A DNA stretch of 44,977 nt from Candidatus Mediterraneibacter stercoripullorum (GCA_019115765.1 DXCZ01000090.1:1-44977); one strand, 5' to 3'; shown: positions 16,952 to 25,032, numbered from the stretch's first letter. A program made the numbers and translations. Notes: a model not told the origin generated them from the sequence alone.

Positions 16952-17371
16952 TTGAATGAAAGAGAAAGAGTAATCCGTTTATGGTTTGATATGTGGCTGC
17001 AAAAGAAGGACTTGGGTATAACCGAAATGTTTTCAGATGATTCCATTTATATTGAAAGTTGGGGGCCGGAATATCACGGAGCCGCGAAAATAAAACATTG
17101 GTTTGATGAATGGAATACTCGTGGTACCGTTCTTCAATGGGATATAAAAGAGTTCTTTCACAAAGAAAATGAAACCATAGTCGAATGGTACTTCAAAAAT
17201 CAAATGGAAAACGGAAAAGTTGAAGCGTTTGATGGCGTTTCCCTTATTGAGTGGACAAGTGATAACAAAATCTTGTTTCTCAAAGAGTTTGGTTGTAACA
17301 TCAATAACTATGATCCTTATCAATACGGGGATAAGCCTCAATTTAGAGATGAAAAAGTAAGTTGGTTCTAA
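16952..17371 (+). CDS. SnoaL/NTF2-like protein
   Basis: A 139-residue protein of the NTF2-like cone fold. It starts with a helix (ERERVIRLWFDMWLQKKDLG), then MFSDDSIYIESWGPEYHGAAKIKHWFDEWNTRG, the usual SnoaL-like pattern with HGAAKIKHWF, then four strands ending FGCNINNYDPYQYG. Members are small polyketide cyclases, isomerases or ligand-binding proteins. The start is TTG at 16952 after CGAGGTG; the nearest ATG is out of frame. It appears complete. Function cannot be assigned further. Confidence 0.75.
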   Translation: MNERERVIRLWFDMWLQKKDLGITEMFSDDSIYIESWGPEYHGAAKIKHWFDEWNTRGTVLQWDIKEFFHKENETIVEWYFKNQMENGKVEAFDGVSLIEWTSDNKILFLKEFGCNINNYDPYQYGDKPQFRDEKVSWF

Positions 17372-17446
17372 TGTGATAGCCAACAATTGGAATTTGTGGA
17401 AGAGCAGATATTTGACATATATAAAAACCTGAAATTTGGAGACTGA
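17372..17446 (+). pseudogene. Short C-terminal gene remnant
   Basis: Directly after the SnoaL-like gene's stop, 24 sense codons in one frame (QQLEFVEEQIFDIYKNLKFG, then D and TGA) read like a real protein tail. There is no start. The parent gene is not recognised. It may mark another deletion junction just before the DUF4317 gene. Confidence 0.3.
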
Positions 17447-17451
17447 ACAAC

Positions 17452-18111
17452 ATGACAACTGAAAAAGCAAAATACAGAACAATGACAATCGACCGGGAGG
17501 ATATGCTTGCACTCACCAGAAGGATGACCGTTAAGCGCACGTCCATCACCAGGATCGCCGGAGCTTACATGGATCCGGAGGGGTATGTGGACGGTACTTT
17601 TAATACCCGTTTTCTGAAGCTGTCCGGTTCGGACAAGGCAAAGAATCTTGAACTTGCTAAGGCGATCCCTTTTGCGCCAACCAACCGGAACCTGAAGCGG
17701 TATGTGATACCGGAAGGAGCCAGAGGGAAGGAGAGTCTGTGGCAGCTTCTGATGGGCGCCCGGTCCTCCGGACTGGAAAATGACGCGCTGCTGGATATTT
17801 TTTATGATATGATCGGAGAGAGGTATCAGCCGGGGGATGAATATGGAGTCTTCCTTTTCCATGACCGCTACGATATCCCGGCAAAGGCGGCGGATCACGA
17901 GAGGCTGGGGGAATCCGAGCAGGTTTTCGAATACCTGATCTGCGCAGTATGCCCGGTCAGCGGAGACTACGAGGCGGGAAATCCGGTCTGGGGATTTCTG
18001 TTTCCCGCGTACGCAGAGGGTGGAGCACTGACCGGATGTGTGGACATTTATCAGGCGGATGACAGGCGGCCATGCAGGGAGCTGACGGAACTGCTCCTGG
18101 GAGGACAGTAG
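17452..18111 (+). CDS. DUF4317 family protein, short form
   Basis: A 219-residue soluble protein. Segments RRMTVKRTSITRIAGAYMD, LLMGARSSGLENDALLDIFYDMI, GVFLFHDRYDIPAK and VFEYLICAVCPVS match the N-terminal half of DUF4317 proteins, which are usually near 400 residues. Here the protein ends at GFLFPAYAEGG plus about 35 residues. The second half is therefore absent or this is a short subfamily. Start ATG 17452 or 17482; GGAG lies 11-15 nt before the first. It ends 1 nt before the next response regulator start, so it is cotranscribed with a two-component pair, an unusual partnership. Function unknown. Confidence 0.7.
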   Translation: MTTEKAKYRTMTIDREDMLALTRRMTVKRTSITRIAGAYMDPEGYVDGTFNTRFLKLSGSDKAKNLELAKAIPFAPTNRNLKRYVIPEGARGKESLWQLLMGARSSGLENDALLDIFYDMIGERYQPGDEYGVFLFHDRYDIPAKAADHERLGESEQVFEYLICAVCPVSGDYEAGNPVWGFLFPAYAEGGALTGCVDIYQADDRRPCRELTELLLGGQ

Positions 18112-18112
18112 G

Positions 18113-18787
18113 ATGGGATATACGATATTGATCGCGGATGACGACCCGGAGCTGGTCCAGATGCTCAAGACCTTTTTTGAACTGAGAAAATACACGGTGA
18201 TCACAGCGAGGGACGGAGCACAGACGGTGAAAATGTCAGAGCAGGATCCGGACATTATCCTGCTGGATATCAATATGCCCCGGGTGGACGGTCTGGAAGT
18301 GTGCCGGAGGATCCGGGATAAGGTGAGCTGTCCCATCCTGTTTCTTACTGCCAGGGTGGAGGAACAGGACCGGGTAAACGGGCTCATGTCCGGAGGAGAC
18401 GATTACATTCTCAAGCCGTTCAGCCTGAAGGAGCTGGAGGCAAGGATCATTGCCCACTTGAAACGGGAAGAGCGACGCAGAGGAAAGTCTGAATATCGTT
18501 TCCAGGGAGATCTGTCCATTGATTATACAGCGAAGACCGTTCAGGTCGGCGGCAAAGAGTTGGAGCTGACCAGGCTGGAATACGGGATTGTGGAGTTCTT
18601 GTCCATGAATCCGGGGCTTGTGTTTGACAAAGAGAGGATCTACGAGAAGGTCTGCGGATATGACGGAGAGGGAGACAGCCGCGTGATCACAGAGCTGGTC
18701 AGGCGGATCCGGAAGAAGATGAAAGAGTACACGGAAACAGAGTATATTGAGACAGTCTGGGGGATGGGATACCGATGGATAAAGTAA
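18113..18787 (+). CDS. OmpR-family response regulator
   Basis: A 224-residue regulator with receiver residues ADDD (8-11), Asp52 (LLDINMPRVDG), Thr79 and Lys101 (ILKPF), then a winged-helix domain ending IETVWGMGYRWIK. A ribosome binding site (GGGAGGACAG) lies within the end of the DUF4317 gene. Its 3' end overlaps the kinase gene by 13 nt. The protein appears complete, but its partner kinase cannot be an ordinary phosphodonor, because that lacks the DHp domain. Confidence 0.9.
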   Translation: MGYTILIADDDPELVQMLKTFFELRKYTVITARDGAQTVKMSEQDPDIILLDINMPRVDGLEVCRRIRDKVSCPILFLTARVEEQDRVNGLMSGGDDYILKPFSLKELEARIIAHLKREERRRGKSEYRFQGDLSIDYTAKTVQVGGKELELTRLEYGIVEFLSMNPGLVFDKERIYEKVCGYDGEGDSRVITELVRRIRKKMKEYTETEYIETVWGMGYRWIK

Positions 18788-19752
18788 AGAAATGGATCAG
18801 AAATCTCTCGGTTCGGAAAACTATCATTCTGTATCTTTCGGTGAGCCTTCTGGTCTGTTTCCTTCTGTCTGCATTTATAGGAAATGCTGCTTCTGACATC
18901 CAGGAGTATATCTGGGAAAAATACACGGATGAGGAAGACTTTGAAACAGTTCTCGAGATTGAAAACAAGGGGTATCTGGCTCAGATCCCAAGGCCGGCCG
19001 CCTCAGAGATGAGCCGTCTGGATCATACCATATCAGAGATCTGTGATTTCCAGCAGACCTATGCGGTGCTGATTCTGTCTGTCGCGGGCAGTTGTGTGGC
19101 GGTATTTCTGTTTTACAGGAATAAGCTGAAAAGGCCGCTTGGGGAACTGGGGCTGGCTTCCGGGAGAATCGCAGAAAACGATCTGGACTTCCGGATCACT
19201 TATGAGAACGGTGACGAGATAGGACATCTGTGCCGGGAGTTTGAGAAGATGAGGAGCCAGCTGGAGGAGAATAACCGGAAGATGAACAGTCTGGAGCAGA
19301 GAGAGCTGCGGGCGGATGAGATTACGAAAGAACAGTTAGGGACAGATATCCGGGCAGAGCTGGATATTCTTGGAAAGGAGAAAAGGATCTGCCTGTCTGT
19401 ACAGGGAGAAGAGGAAATCTTCCGTGGAGACCGGGAAGTGATCCTGGAAGTCCTGGAAAATCTTCTGTCAAATGCACTGCGCTATGCCAGAGATAAGATT
19501 GATGTGACAGTATCTCTGTCGGCGCAGGAACTGTCCCTTTCCGTCCGGGACGATGGAATTGGATTTCAGGAGGAGGGGGAGAAGATTACCAGTGCTTTCC
19601 ATCAGCAGAATATAAAGGACAGCCTGACACACACTGGAATGGGGATGTATATCAGCAGGCTGTATTGTGAAAAGCATGGGGGACGGCTGATCCTGGAAAA
19701 TGAAGAGTCAGGCGGCGCCTCGGTAACGGCAGTATTTCGCCGGATCGCGTAA
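18775..19752 (+). CDS. Histidine kinase-like protein lacking the DHp/phosphoacceptor domain
   Basis: 325 residues. Membrane segments lie at about 16-36 and 97-114, then a HAMP domain (KLKRPLGELGLASGRIAENDL ... GDEIGHLCREFEKMR). The expected H-box helix pair is missing: after LEENNRK (about residue 169) the sequence jumps to MNSLEQRELRADEITKEQL, the segment normally just before the ATPase domain. HATPase_c follows with N-box LENLLSNALRYARD, G1 DDGIGF and G2 TGMGMYISRLY. No His with an E/DxxTP context exists. About 60-70 residues seem deleted in frame near 19280. Translation would still give a membrane-bound ATP-binding protein. Alternative: a natural pseudokinase. Confidence 0.8.
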   Translation: MDKVKKWIRNLSVRKTIILYLSVSLLVCFLLSAFIGNAASDIQEYIWEKYTDEEDFETVLEIENKGYLAQIPRPAASEMSRLDHTISEICDFQQTYAVLILSVAGSCVAVFLFYRNKLKRPLGELGLASGRIAENDLDFRITYENGDEIGHLCREFEKMRSQLEENNRKMNSLEQRELRADEITKEQLGTDIRAELDILGKEKRICLSVQGEEEIFRGDREVILEVLENLLSNALRYARDKIDVTVSLSAQELSLSVRDDGIGFQEEGEKITSAFHQQNIKDSLTHTGMGMYISRLYCEKHGGRLILENEESGGASVTAVFRRIA

Positions 19753-19929
19753 GCGGTCCGGTATTTGAAGTACCGTGAGTGGAAAAAAGTAATCTCAAAG
19801 TATATCCCGCAAAAAGATGTGGAGACAGTTCGGGAGCAAGTGAAAAAACGCAGACATATTGAAACGATGATCCGGTCTTTGCAAGAGGAACGCGCAATTG
19901 CCGAGAAAGCATTGGAGGGACAATTATGA
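19753..19929 (+). pseudogene. Unrecognised coiled-coil gene tail
   Basis: The frame of the kinase continues past its TAA with 58 codons of protein-like sequence (KYREWKKVISKYIPQKDVE ... HIETMIRSLQEERAIAEKAL) to a TGA. It is charged and helical. No start or ribosome binding site. It may be the tail of a transposase-like or DUF6788-like protein; I am not sure. Confidence 0.35.
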
Positions 19930-20014
19930 TTTTATCTTTGGGCCAGTTGCCAATGATGATGTTATCTGCGAGGCAGACAGGTATCCTCATCATGCAACAA
20001 GATCCTTTCAATAG
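19922..20014 (+). pseudogene. Possible DUF3990 fragment
   Basis: In a second frame the sequence YDFIFGPVANDDVICEADRY appears. The GPVANDxxI motif is characteristic of DUF3990 proteins (ADP-ribosyltransferase-like, often in small toxin-type operons of Lachnospiraceae). Only about 20 residues are recognisable before a stop. A short fossil. Confidence 0.3.
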
Positions 20015-20466
20015 TAGCATCGTTTGCTTTCTATTTCGTTATATTTACAGGTATTACTGCCGGCACGATCTGGCTGTCAGACAGCCGGATCACTCCTCTG
20101 GCTGAAAAAGATGAAGTTTACCAATATCCCCGGCTTGACGCAGAGAATAGCGATGATATGCCAGGACTGGACTACCGGGTAAGCCGGTTCCGGATCCCTT
20201 CGCTGTATGAGGTCTGCAGGGATCAATTCATCGAAAACACTCAGAACGGGGAGAAAGGAAATGAAACAGGCTATCTGGATTCTTATGAACCGTCAGATGC
20301 AGCGCCCTGGCACGCGGAAGAGGCGTACAGGCATCAGTGGATCGAAGGGTACGCAGATGAATACGTGCTTTTCTATGGAGACCGGATCATATGGATCCGC
20401 TTCGACTGGGAGCCTGATGAGGAGCAGATGAAGACTGTGGCGGAGAAGCTGGCAGAATATAATTGA
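20005..20466 (+). pseudogene. Small membrane-anchored protein, N-terminus replaced
   Basis: From 20005 one frame reads LSIVASFAFYFVIFTGITAG, a single N-terminal membrane helix. It continues as an acidic soluble domain of about 130 residues with DYRVSRFRIPSLYEVC and DEYVLFYGDRIIWIRFDWE, ending in AEKLAEYN. The expected Met and first few residues are missing where the frame runs into the DUF3990-like fragment. A later ATG at 20158 would give only the soluble 102 residues, with no ribosome binding site. The family is not recognised. Confidence 0.45.
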
Positions 20467-20516
20467 CATAGATCAGAGTTTGGTGTTGGGATGACGAGTG
20501 AATGGTAACATTTAAT

Positions 20517-20567
20517 GTACATTCCATAAATAATGCAATGTACTTTTGAACATAATTATGCTATAAT
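20517..20567 (+). promoter_or_regulatory. Promoter/operator of the toxin-antitoxin operon
   Basis: The inverted repeat GTACATT (20517-20523) / AATGTAC (20537-20543) overlaps the -35 region of a promoter with TATAAT at 20562-20567, 26 bp before the antitoxin ATG. Type II antitoxins of the Phd/YefM family bind such palindromes to autoregulate. The binding itself is inferred. Confidence 0.5.
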
Positions 20568-20593
20568 CATGTCGGAAGAAAGGAGCTGATACT

Positions 20594-20857
20594 ATGCCAG
20601 TTATTATGCCGATCAAAGACCTTCGCAATACAAGTGAAATATCTGATATGGCTCATAAAATTCAGGAACCGATTTTTATAACCAAAAACGGATATAGTGA
20701 TTTAGTTGTTATGAGCAGTGAATTATACGATAAATTTGCCAAAATTAACCGCATCGATCAGGCAATCTATGAATCCGAGAAAGAAATGGAAGAAGGTGGC
20801 GTTTCTATTGATCTCGATGAAGCATTTGAGAAATTAAATAGAAAATACTATGGATAA
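20594..20857 (+). CDS. Type II antitoxin, Phd/YefM family
   Basis: An 87-residue protein with the Phd/YefM pattern MPIKDLRNTSEISDMAHKIQEPIFITKNGYSDLVVMSSELYD: an N-terminal DNA-binding fold and a C-terminal acidic helix (EKEMEEGGVSIDLDEAFEKL) that would wrap the toxin. The ribosome binding site GAAAGGAG is well placed. It overlaps the toxin gene by 8 nt, the usual arrangement. It should neutralise the toxin and repress the operon. Confidence 0.9.
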   Translation: MPVIMPIKDLRNTSEISDMAHKIQEPIFITKNGYSDLVVMSSELYDKFAKINRIDQAIYESEKEMEEGGVSIDLDEAFEKLNRKYYG

Positions 20858-21152
20858 ATATAAAGTCAAATTGAGTCCACGAGCTTTCCGGGAAATAGAT
20901 GATATTTTTTCCTATATTGCTTTGGAGAAATTATCACCGGAAAATGCGAAAAGGCAGACTGACCGAATCTGGGCAGCATTAAAGAAATTAGACACTTTTC
21001 CACAGTCGCATCAAGAACGGACTGAAGGACGCTATGCTGGAAAAGAGTACCGTCAATTGCTTATAGACAATTATATTGCCATTTTCAGAATTGACGAAAT
21101 AAGTAAAACGGTGCATGTTGTGACTGTACAGTATCAGGGACGGAATATATAA
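20850..21152 (+). CDS. Type II toxin, RelE/ParE family
   Basis: A 100-residue RelE/ParE-fold toxin: YKVKLSPRAFREIDDIFSYIALEKLSPENAKR, then FPQSHQERTEGRYAGKEYRQLLIDNYIAIFRIDE and VHVVTVQYQGRNI. The basic residues and the R-x-L/Y strand pattern are family-typical. Whether it cuts ribosome-bound mRNA (RelE) or poisons gyrase (ParE) cannot be read from sequence. Translationally coupled to the antitoxin by overlap and followed by a strong terminator. The cassette sits next to decayed genes. Confidence 0.9.
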   Translation: MDKYKVKLSPRAFREIDDIFSYIALEKLSPENAKRQTDRIWAALKKLDTFPQSHQERTEGRYAGKEYRQLLIDNYIAIFRIDEISKTVHVVTVQYQGRNI

Positions 21153-21184
21153 GGAAAATCCAGAGTGACGAAGAAAAACTTGAG

Positions 21185-21230
21185 CCTCTCTTTCTTGCGT
21201 AGTAGAATAATATTGCGTTTGAAAGAGAGG
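21185..21230 (+). terminator. Terminator of the toxin-antitoxin operon
   Basis: CCTCTCTTTC (21185-21194) pairs perfectly with GAAAGAGAGG (21221-21230) and is followed by TTTTCTTTCT. The stem lies 33 bp after the toxin stop. Confidence 0.8.
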
Positions 21231-21317
21231 TTTTCTTTCTGTTCAGAGGCACTCAGAAAATTTTTCGGGATAATGAAATATGAATGTCAGATAAGATGAC
21301 TGGCTAAGGAGATTGAT

Positions 21318-22001
21318 ATGGGAAAAATATTAATTATTGAGGATGACACTGACATTAATAACATGATGGCAGAAGCTCTCAGGAAAGCGGGATATACCTG
21401 TACTCAGGCATTCTCAGGAACAGAGGGACTGCTTTATATTGAGAGAGAGACATTTTCTCTGGTTGTGCTGGATCTGATGCTGCCGGGGCTGAACGGGGAA
21501 GAACTGCTTCCTCAGATCAAAGAGAAGCAGAATATCCCGGTCATGGTCGTGTCGGCAAAGGACAGCATTGACAGCAAGGTGGAACTCCTTACCTCCGGCG
21601 CGGAGGATTATATGACGAAGCCTTTTGATATTCAGGAGTTTCTTGCGCGGGTCGGCGTGCAGATCCGGAGGTTCTCCGGTGAGACAGATCCGAAGTCTGA
21701 TGTGCTGACATATAAAGAACTGAAGCTTCGGACAGACTCATTTGAAGCATCCTTGAATGGAAAAGCACTTGACCTGACAAAACAGGAGTTTAAAATACTG
21801 GAGCTGCTTGTCACTCATCCCAATAAAGTGTTCTCCAAGCAGGACATCTATGATTATGCCTGGGATGACATTTACATCGGAGAGGATAAGACCATCAATG
21901 TGCATATCAGCAACATCCGGAAGAAGATGAAGGCAGTGACGGATGAGGAATACATTGAGACCGTATGGGGGATTGGGTTCCGACTGAAAAAACAGCTTTA
22001 A
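21318..22001 (+). CDS. OmpR-family response regulator of a BcrAB-like operon
   Basis: A 227-residue regulator: EDD at 8-10, Asp52 (VLDLMLPGLNG), Ser79 (VVSAKDS) in the usual Thr/Ser place, Lys101 (MTKPF), and a full winged-helix domain ending IETVWGIGFRLKKQL. It is first in a four-gene unit RR-ATPase-permease-HK that runs to 24803. The split arrangement, with the kinase after the transporter, is common in clostridial lantibiotic/bacitracin response loci. An 80-bp gap before the ATPase contains no terminator. Confidence 0.92.
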   Translation: MGKILIIEDDTDINNMMAEALRKAGYTCTQAFSGTEGLLYIERETFSLVVLDLMLPGLNGEELLPQIKEKQNIPVMVVSAKDSIDSKVELLTSGAEDYMTKPFDIQEFLARVGVQIRRFSGETDPKSDVLTYKELKLRTDSFEASLNGKALDLTKQEFKILELLVTHPNKVFSKQDIYDYAWDDIYIGEDKTINVHISNIRKKMKAVTDEEYIETVWGIGFRLKKQL

Positions 22002-22080
22002 CATTTCTTAAACTTTGCTTTGCGTTTTATTAGTATCCGGCAGATAAAATGTAGACTGTAAAGCAAAGGAGGCATGAATT

Positions 22081-22995
22081 ATGGAATACTTACTTAGCAC
22101 AAACGGCCTGACTAAACAGTACGGCAGGCATAAAGCCGTAAATTCGGTAAATATTCATATCCGTCAGGGCGATATCTACGGACTGATCGGCCGCAACGGC
22201 GCGGGAAAGACCACGCTGCTGAAGATGATCAGTGGTCTGGCGACTCCGACGGAAGGAGATTTTACCCTGTTCGGGAAGAAGGAAAAGGATGCGTACCGGT
22301 GTCTGTCACGGGTGGGAACTCTGATCGAATCACCCGGTGTTTATCCAAATATGACTGCGGCGGATAATCTGAAGATTAAATGTCTGGCAATGGGCGTCCG
22401 CAGGAAAAATGAGATTGGGGAACTGTTGGAAATTGTAGGATTGTCAAGCACCGGAAAAAAGAAAGTAAAGGACTTTTCTATGGGTATGAAGCAGCGGCTT
22501 GGGATCGCCCTTGCCCTTGTAGGAAATCCGGACCTGGTGATCCTCGATGAACCGATCAATGGACTGGATCCACAGGGAATCGCAGAAGTTCGGGACACGC
22601 TCTTCCGGCTGAACAGAGAGCGGAATATTACTTTTATCATATCCAGTCATATCCTGGAGGAGCTGTCAAAGATCGCCACCCATTACGGGATCATCCATGA
22701 CGGAGTCCTGCTGCAGGAGCTGACAAGGGAAGAACTGCTGGCAAGGTGCAGCGAGCGGATCGAGCTGAAGACTGACGATACCCGGAAATCCTGTACCGTG
22801 CTGGATGAGATGGGAATCAGAAAATATAAGGTGATCGATGCAGATACGATTCACATTTTTGAGCGGCTGAATGACAGCGGCGAGATCACTATGAAACTGG
22901 CCGAAAAAGGTATCCGGACGATGGGGATCACAGTGAAAAATGAGGCTTTGGAGGACTATTATCTGAATCTTACGGGAGGTGCTGACAATGTTTAA
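22081..22995 (+). CDS. ABC transporter ATPase, BcrA/LanF-like
   Basis: A 304-residue ATPase with Walker A GRNGAGKTT (37-45), the family motif GTLIESPGVYPNMTAADNL, signature FSMGMKQRLGIALAL, Walker B LVILDEPINGLD, switch ISSHILEEL and the usual C-terminal domain ending EALEDYYLNLTGG. It is the intact counterpart of the broken ATPase at 3426-4169. It should power export of a peptide antibiotic or membrane-active compound together with the next gene. AAAGGAGG precedes the ATG by 8 nt. It overlaps the permease by 8 nt. Confidence 0.92.
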   Translation: MEYLLSTNGLTKQYGRHKAVNSVNIHIRQGDIYGLIGRNGAGKTTLLKMISGLATPTEGDFTLFGKKEKDAYRCLSRVGTLIESPGVYPNMTAADNLKIKCLAMGVRRKNEIGELLEIVGLSSTGKKKVKDFSMGMKQRLGIALALVGNPDLVILDEPINGLDPQGIAEVRDTLFRLNRERNITFIISSHILEELSKIATHYGIIHDGVLLQELTREELLARCSERIELKTDDTRKSCTVLDEMGIRKYKVIDADTIHIFERLNDSGEITMKLAEKGIRTMGITVKNEALEDYYLNLTGGADNV

Positions 22996-23863
22996 TCTGA
23001 TCAAAATGGACCTGTACCGGATGTTTCATTCTGTTTCAACCTGGGTGATCCTGCTCCTTACAGTTGGAGTGGCTGTGTTTTGTATTGCTGCTACAAATAT
23101 AGATGTCGAATTAATGGCGGAAGATCCTCAGTATGCTGAGGAAATGTTGGATGAAACTGAGGAAGAGGAAGCGGCAGCTAGTCAGGAACTGCAGCTGGGA
23201 ATTTCCGCAGAATCGGATCCTCATTGGATATACGGCGATATCGACGCAGGAGATCTCCTTAGTGTAGAGATAAAAAGCGGGATTGTTACTCTTCTCGTTG
23301 TGATCTTTGCAGCGATCTTCGCCAACGCTGCGCAGAAGAACGGTTATATCAAGAATGTTGCAGGACAGCTGCCGGACAGAGGAATGCTTGTATTGTCTCA
23401 GCTGGCCGCAATGGCGGTACAGATTCTGCTGATGATTCTGATTTTTGCGGCAGTTGTTGTGGCTTCTGGAATGATCTTCTGGGGAGACAGGGTTTCTTTT
23501 GGTTCGGTATCAGATATCCTGCGTCTTCTCGGAATCCAGTATCTGCTAAATATGGGATTTGCGGCACTGATCCTCTTTCTGACGATTCTGACGAAGAGCT
23601 CAGCGTTCAGCATGACAGCCGGGATCTTTATGATACTGCGTGTTCTGACTCCTGTTTATTCCATCATAAACAGAGCTGTGGGGCAGATCAGTTCTTCCTG
23701 GAAGTTTGATATCAATAGCTATGTGCTGGAAGGAAATATAAATATGGCAGGCATAGATGCTTCTGCCGAAATACTGGTCCGGGCAGGTGTTGTGGGAACT
23801 GTTTTCCTCATCCTGTCCACGGTATTTGCCATGTTGATCCTGAAGAAAAGAGATGTAAGATAA
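22988..23863 (+). CDS. ABC-2 type permease, BcrB-like
   Basis: A 291-residue membrane protein. ATG 22988 is chosen because GGGAGG (22974-22979) is 8 nt upstream; an in-frame GTG at 22979 would sit inside that site. The first helix (STWVILLLTVGVAVFCIAAT) is followed by an unusually acidic external loop of about 60 residues (ETEEEEAAASQELQLG), then five more helices. Together with the ATPase it forms a complete single-permease exporter. Acidic loops of this type could attract cationic peptides, but that is speculation. Confidence 0.87.
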   Translation: MFNLIKMDLYRMFHSVSTWVILLLTVGVAVFCIAATNIDVELMAEDPQYAEEMLDETEEEEAAASQELQLGISAESDPHWIYGDIDAGDLLSVEIKSGIVTLLVVIFAAIFANAAQKNGYIKNVAGQLPDRGMLVLSQLAAMAVQILLMILIFAAVVVASGMIFWGDRVSFGSVSDILRLLGIQYLLNMGFAALILFLTILTKSSAFSMTAGIFMILRVLTPVYSIINRAVGQISSSWKFDINSYVLEGNINMAGIDASAEILVRAGVVGTVFLILSTVFAMLILKKRDVR

Positions 23864-23897
23864 ATATGCCCTATGGCATAAGACAGGAGAGATGCAT

Positions 23898-24803
23898 ATG
23901 TTTATCTGGGCGTCAGCCGCATCAGCAGCTGCTGTAATATTGTTATTGATCATTGTATCCTACCGCCGGCAGATCAGGAAGATCTGCCGGCAGCTGGACT
24001 TTTTGAAAGAAAATAAAACAAATCTGAGGCTGACGTCAGATCTGCCCCTTCCGGAGATCGACGCCCTGATCGATGAGATCAATGAGGTGCTTGACCGGGC
24101 CCGTGAGATCCGGCAGGACACAAGGAACAGCGAGAGCCGTCTGAAGGAGACGATCACCAGCCTGTCCCATGATATCCGCACACCGCTCACTTCGCTGGAC
24201 GGATATTTTCAGCTGCTGCAGCAGAGTGCTTCGGAAGAGGAGCAGAAAAAGTATATCCACATCATTCAGACCCGGATTTCCAGCCTGAAGGATATGCTGG
24301 AGGAACTGTTTACTTATACACGGCTGCAAGACGGAGAATACCGGATGGAGCTGGAACAGATAGATCTTGCAAAATGTGTGTATGATACAGTGTTTTCTTT
24401 TTATGATGATTTCCAGCAGAGAGGGATTGAGCCGAAAGCAGACTTCTGTGACGGTCATCTCTATATTACGGCAAATGAGGAGGCGATCCGCCGGACACTC
24501 CAGAACCTGATCCGGAATGCGCTGGTCCACGGGAAGGAGAAGATTGTGCTGGAACTGCAGCGTGCAGACGGGGAAGCTGTGTTCCGCTGCTCCAATGATA
24601 CAGAGCATCCAGAGGAGATCGATATGGAGCAGGTGTTCAGCAGATTTTATAAGGCAGATTCCGCCAGAACCCATACTTCAGCCGGGCTTGGGCTGTCTAT
24701 AGCCAGAGGTCTGGTGGAGCGGATGGGAGGCAGGATCCGCGCTGATCTGGAAGGAAATACATTTTCGGTGGAGGTTGTGTTTCGGAAGTTTAATATGTGT
24801 TGA
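23898..24803 (+). CDS. Short sensor histidine kinase (BceS/LanK-like)
   Basis: A 301-residue kinase with a single N-terminal membrane helix (residues 3-22) and no external sensor domain. The H-box is TITSLSHDIRTPLTSLDGYF with His91, the N-box TLQNLIRNALVHGKE, F-box VFSRFYKADSART and G2 SAGLGLSIARGL. Such kinases without a sensor usually receive their signal through the adjacent transporter (flux sensing). ATG 23898 is preferred over 23892, because AGGAG at 23885-23889 then has 8-nt spacing. Codons near the start contain a perfect 11-bp palindrome (23965-23991). Confidence 0.9.
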   Translation: MFIWASAASAAAVILLLIIVSYRRQIRKICRQLDFLKENKTNLRLTSDLPLPEIDALIDEINEVLDRAREIRQDTRNSESRLKETITSLSHDIRTPLTSLDGYFQLLQQSASEEEQKKYIHIIQTRISSLKDMLEELFTYTRLQDGEYRMELEQIDLAKCVYDTVFSFYDDFQQRGIEPKADFCDGHLYITANEEAIRRTLQNLIRNALVHGKEKIVLELQRADGEAVFRCSNDTEHPEEIDMEQVFSRFYKADSARTHTSAGLGLSIARGLVERMGGRIRADLEGNTFSVEVVFRKFNMC

Positions 24804-24866
24804 GATTCTTTTTACTGCAACAAAAAAATTACACTGATTTGAATTTCCCTGCTGCTGGGAGTATGA

Positions 24867-24872
24867 TATACT
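24867..24872 (+). promoter_or_regulatory. Putative -10 box of the small toxin mRNA
   Basis: TATACT lies 68 bp before the toxin ATG. No -35 box of good quality exists at 17 bp; TTGAAT stands 22 bp upstream. Weak or regulated promoters are usual for type I toxins. Confidence 0.4.
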
Positions 24873-24939
24873 TTCTCTACGGAGTAATCGTGTTGCAGGG
24901 TGGCTGACCTCTATTCTACATAGAATGGGGGTGGTGCGG

Positions 24940-25032
24940 ATGGACAAGAAACCATTTGATTTCAAAGATTTGATAGCTTTTGGAACGTTCATTTTAGCAT
25001 TGCTGACATTCGTATTTACGTTCTGTCGATAA
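24940..25032 (+). CDS. Putative holin-like type I toxin, 30 residues
   Basis: ATG 24940, preceded by GGGGGTGG, encodes a 30-residue peptide. It has a short polar N-terminus (MDKKPFDFKDL), one hydrophobic helix (IAFGTFILALLTFVFTF) and the tail CR. The size, the single helix and the neighbouring convergent RNA gene match the Hol_Tox / TxpA-BsrG class of small membrane toxins. In that class an antisense RNA represses the toxin mRNA. It would insert into the cytoplasmic membrane and damage it if overproduced. It stands in an otherwise gene-free 400-bp interval. Confidence 0.75.
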   Translation: MDKKPFDFKDLIAFGTFILALLTFVFTFCR

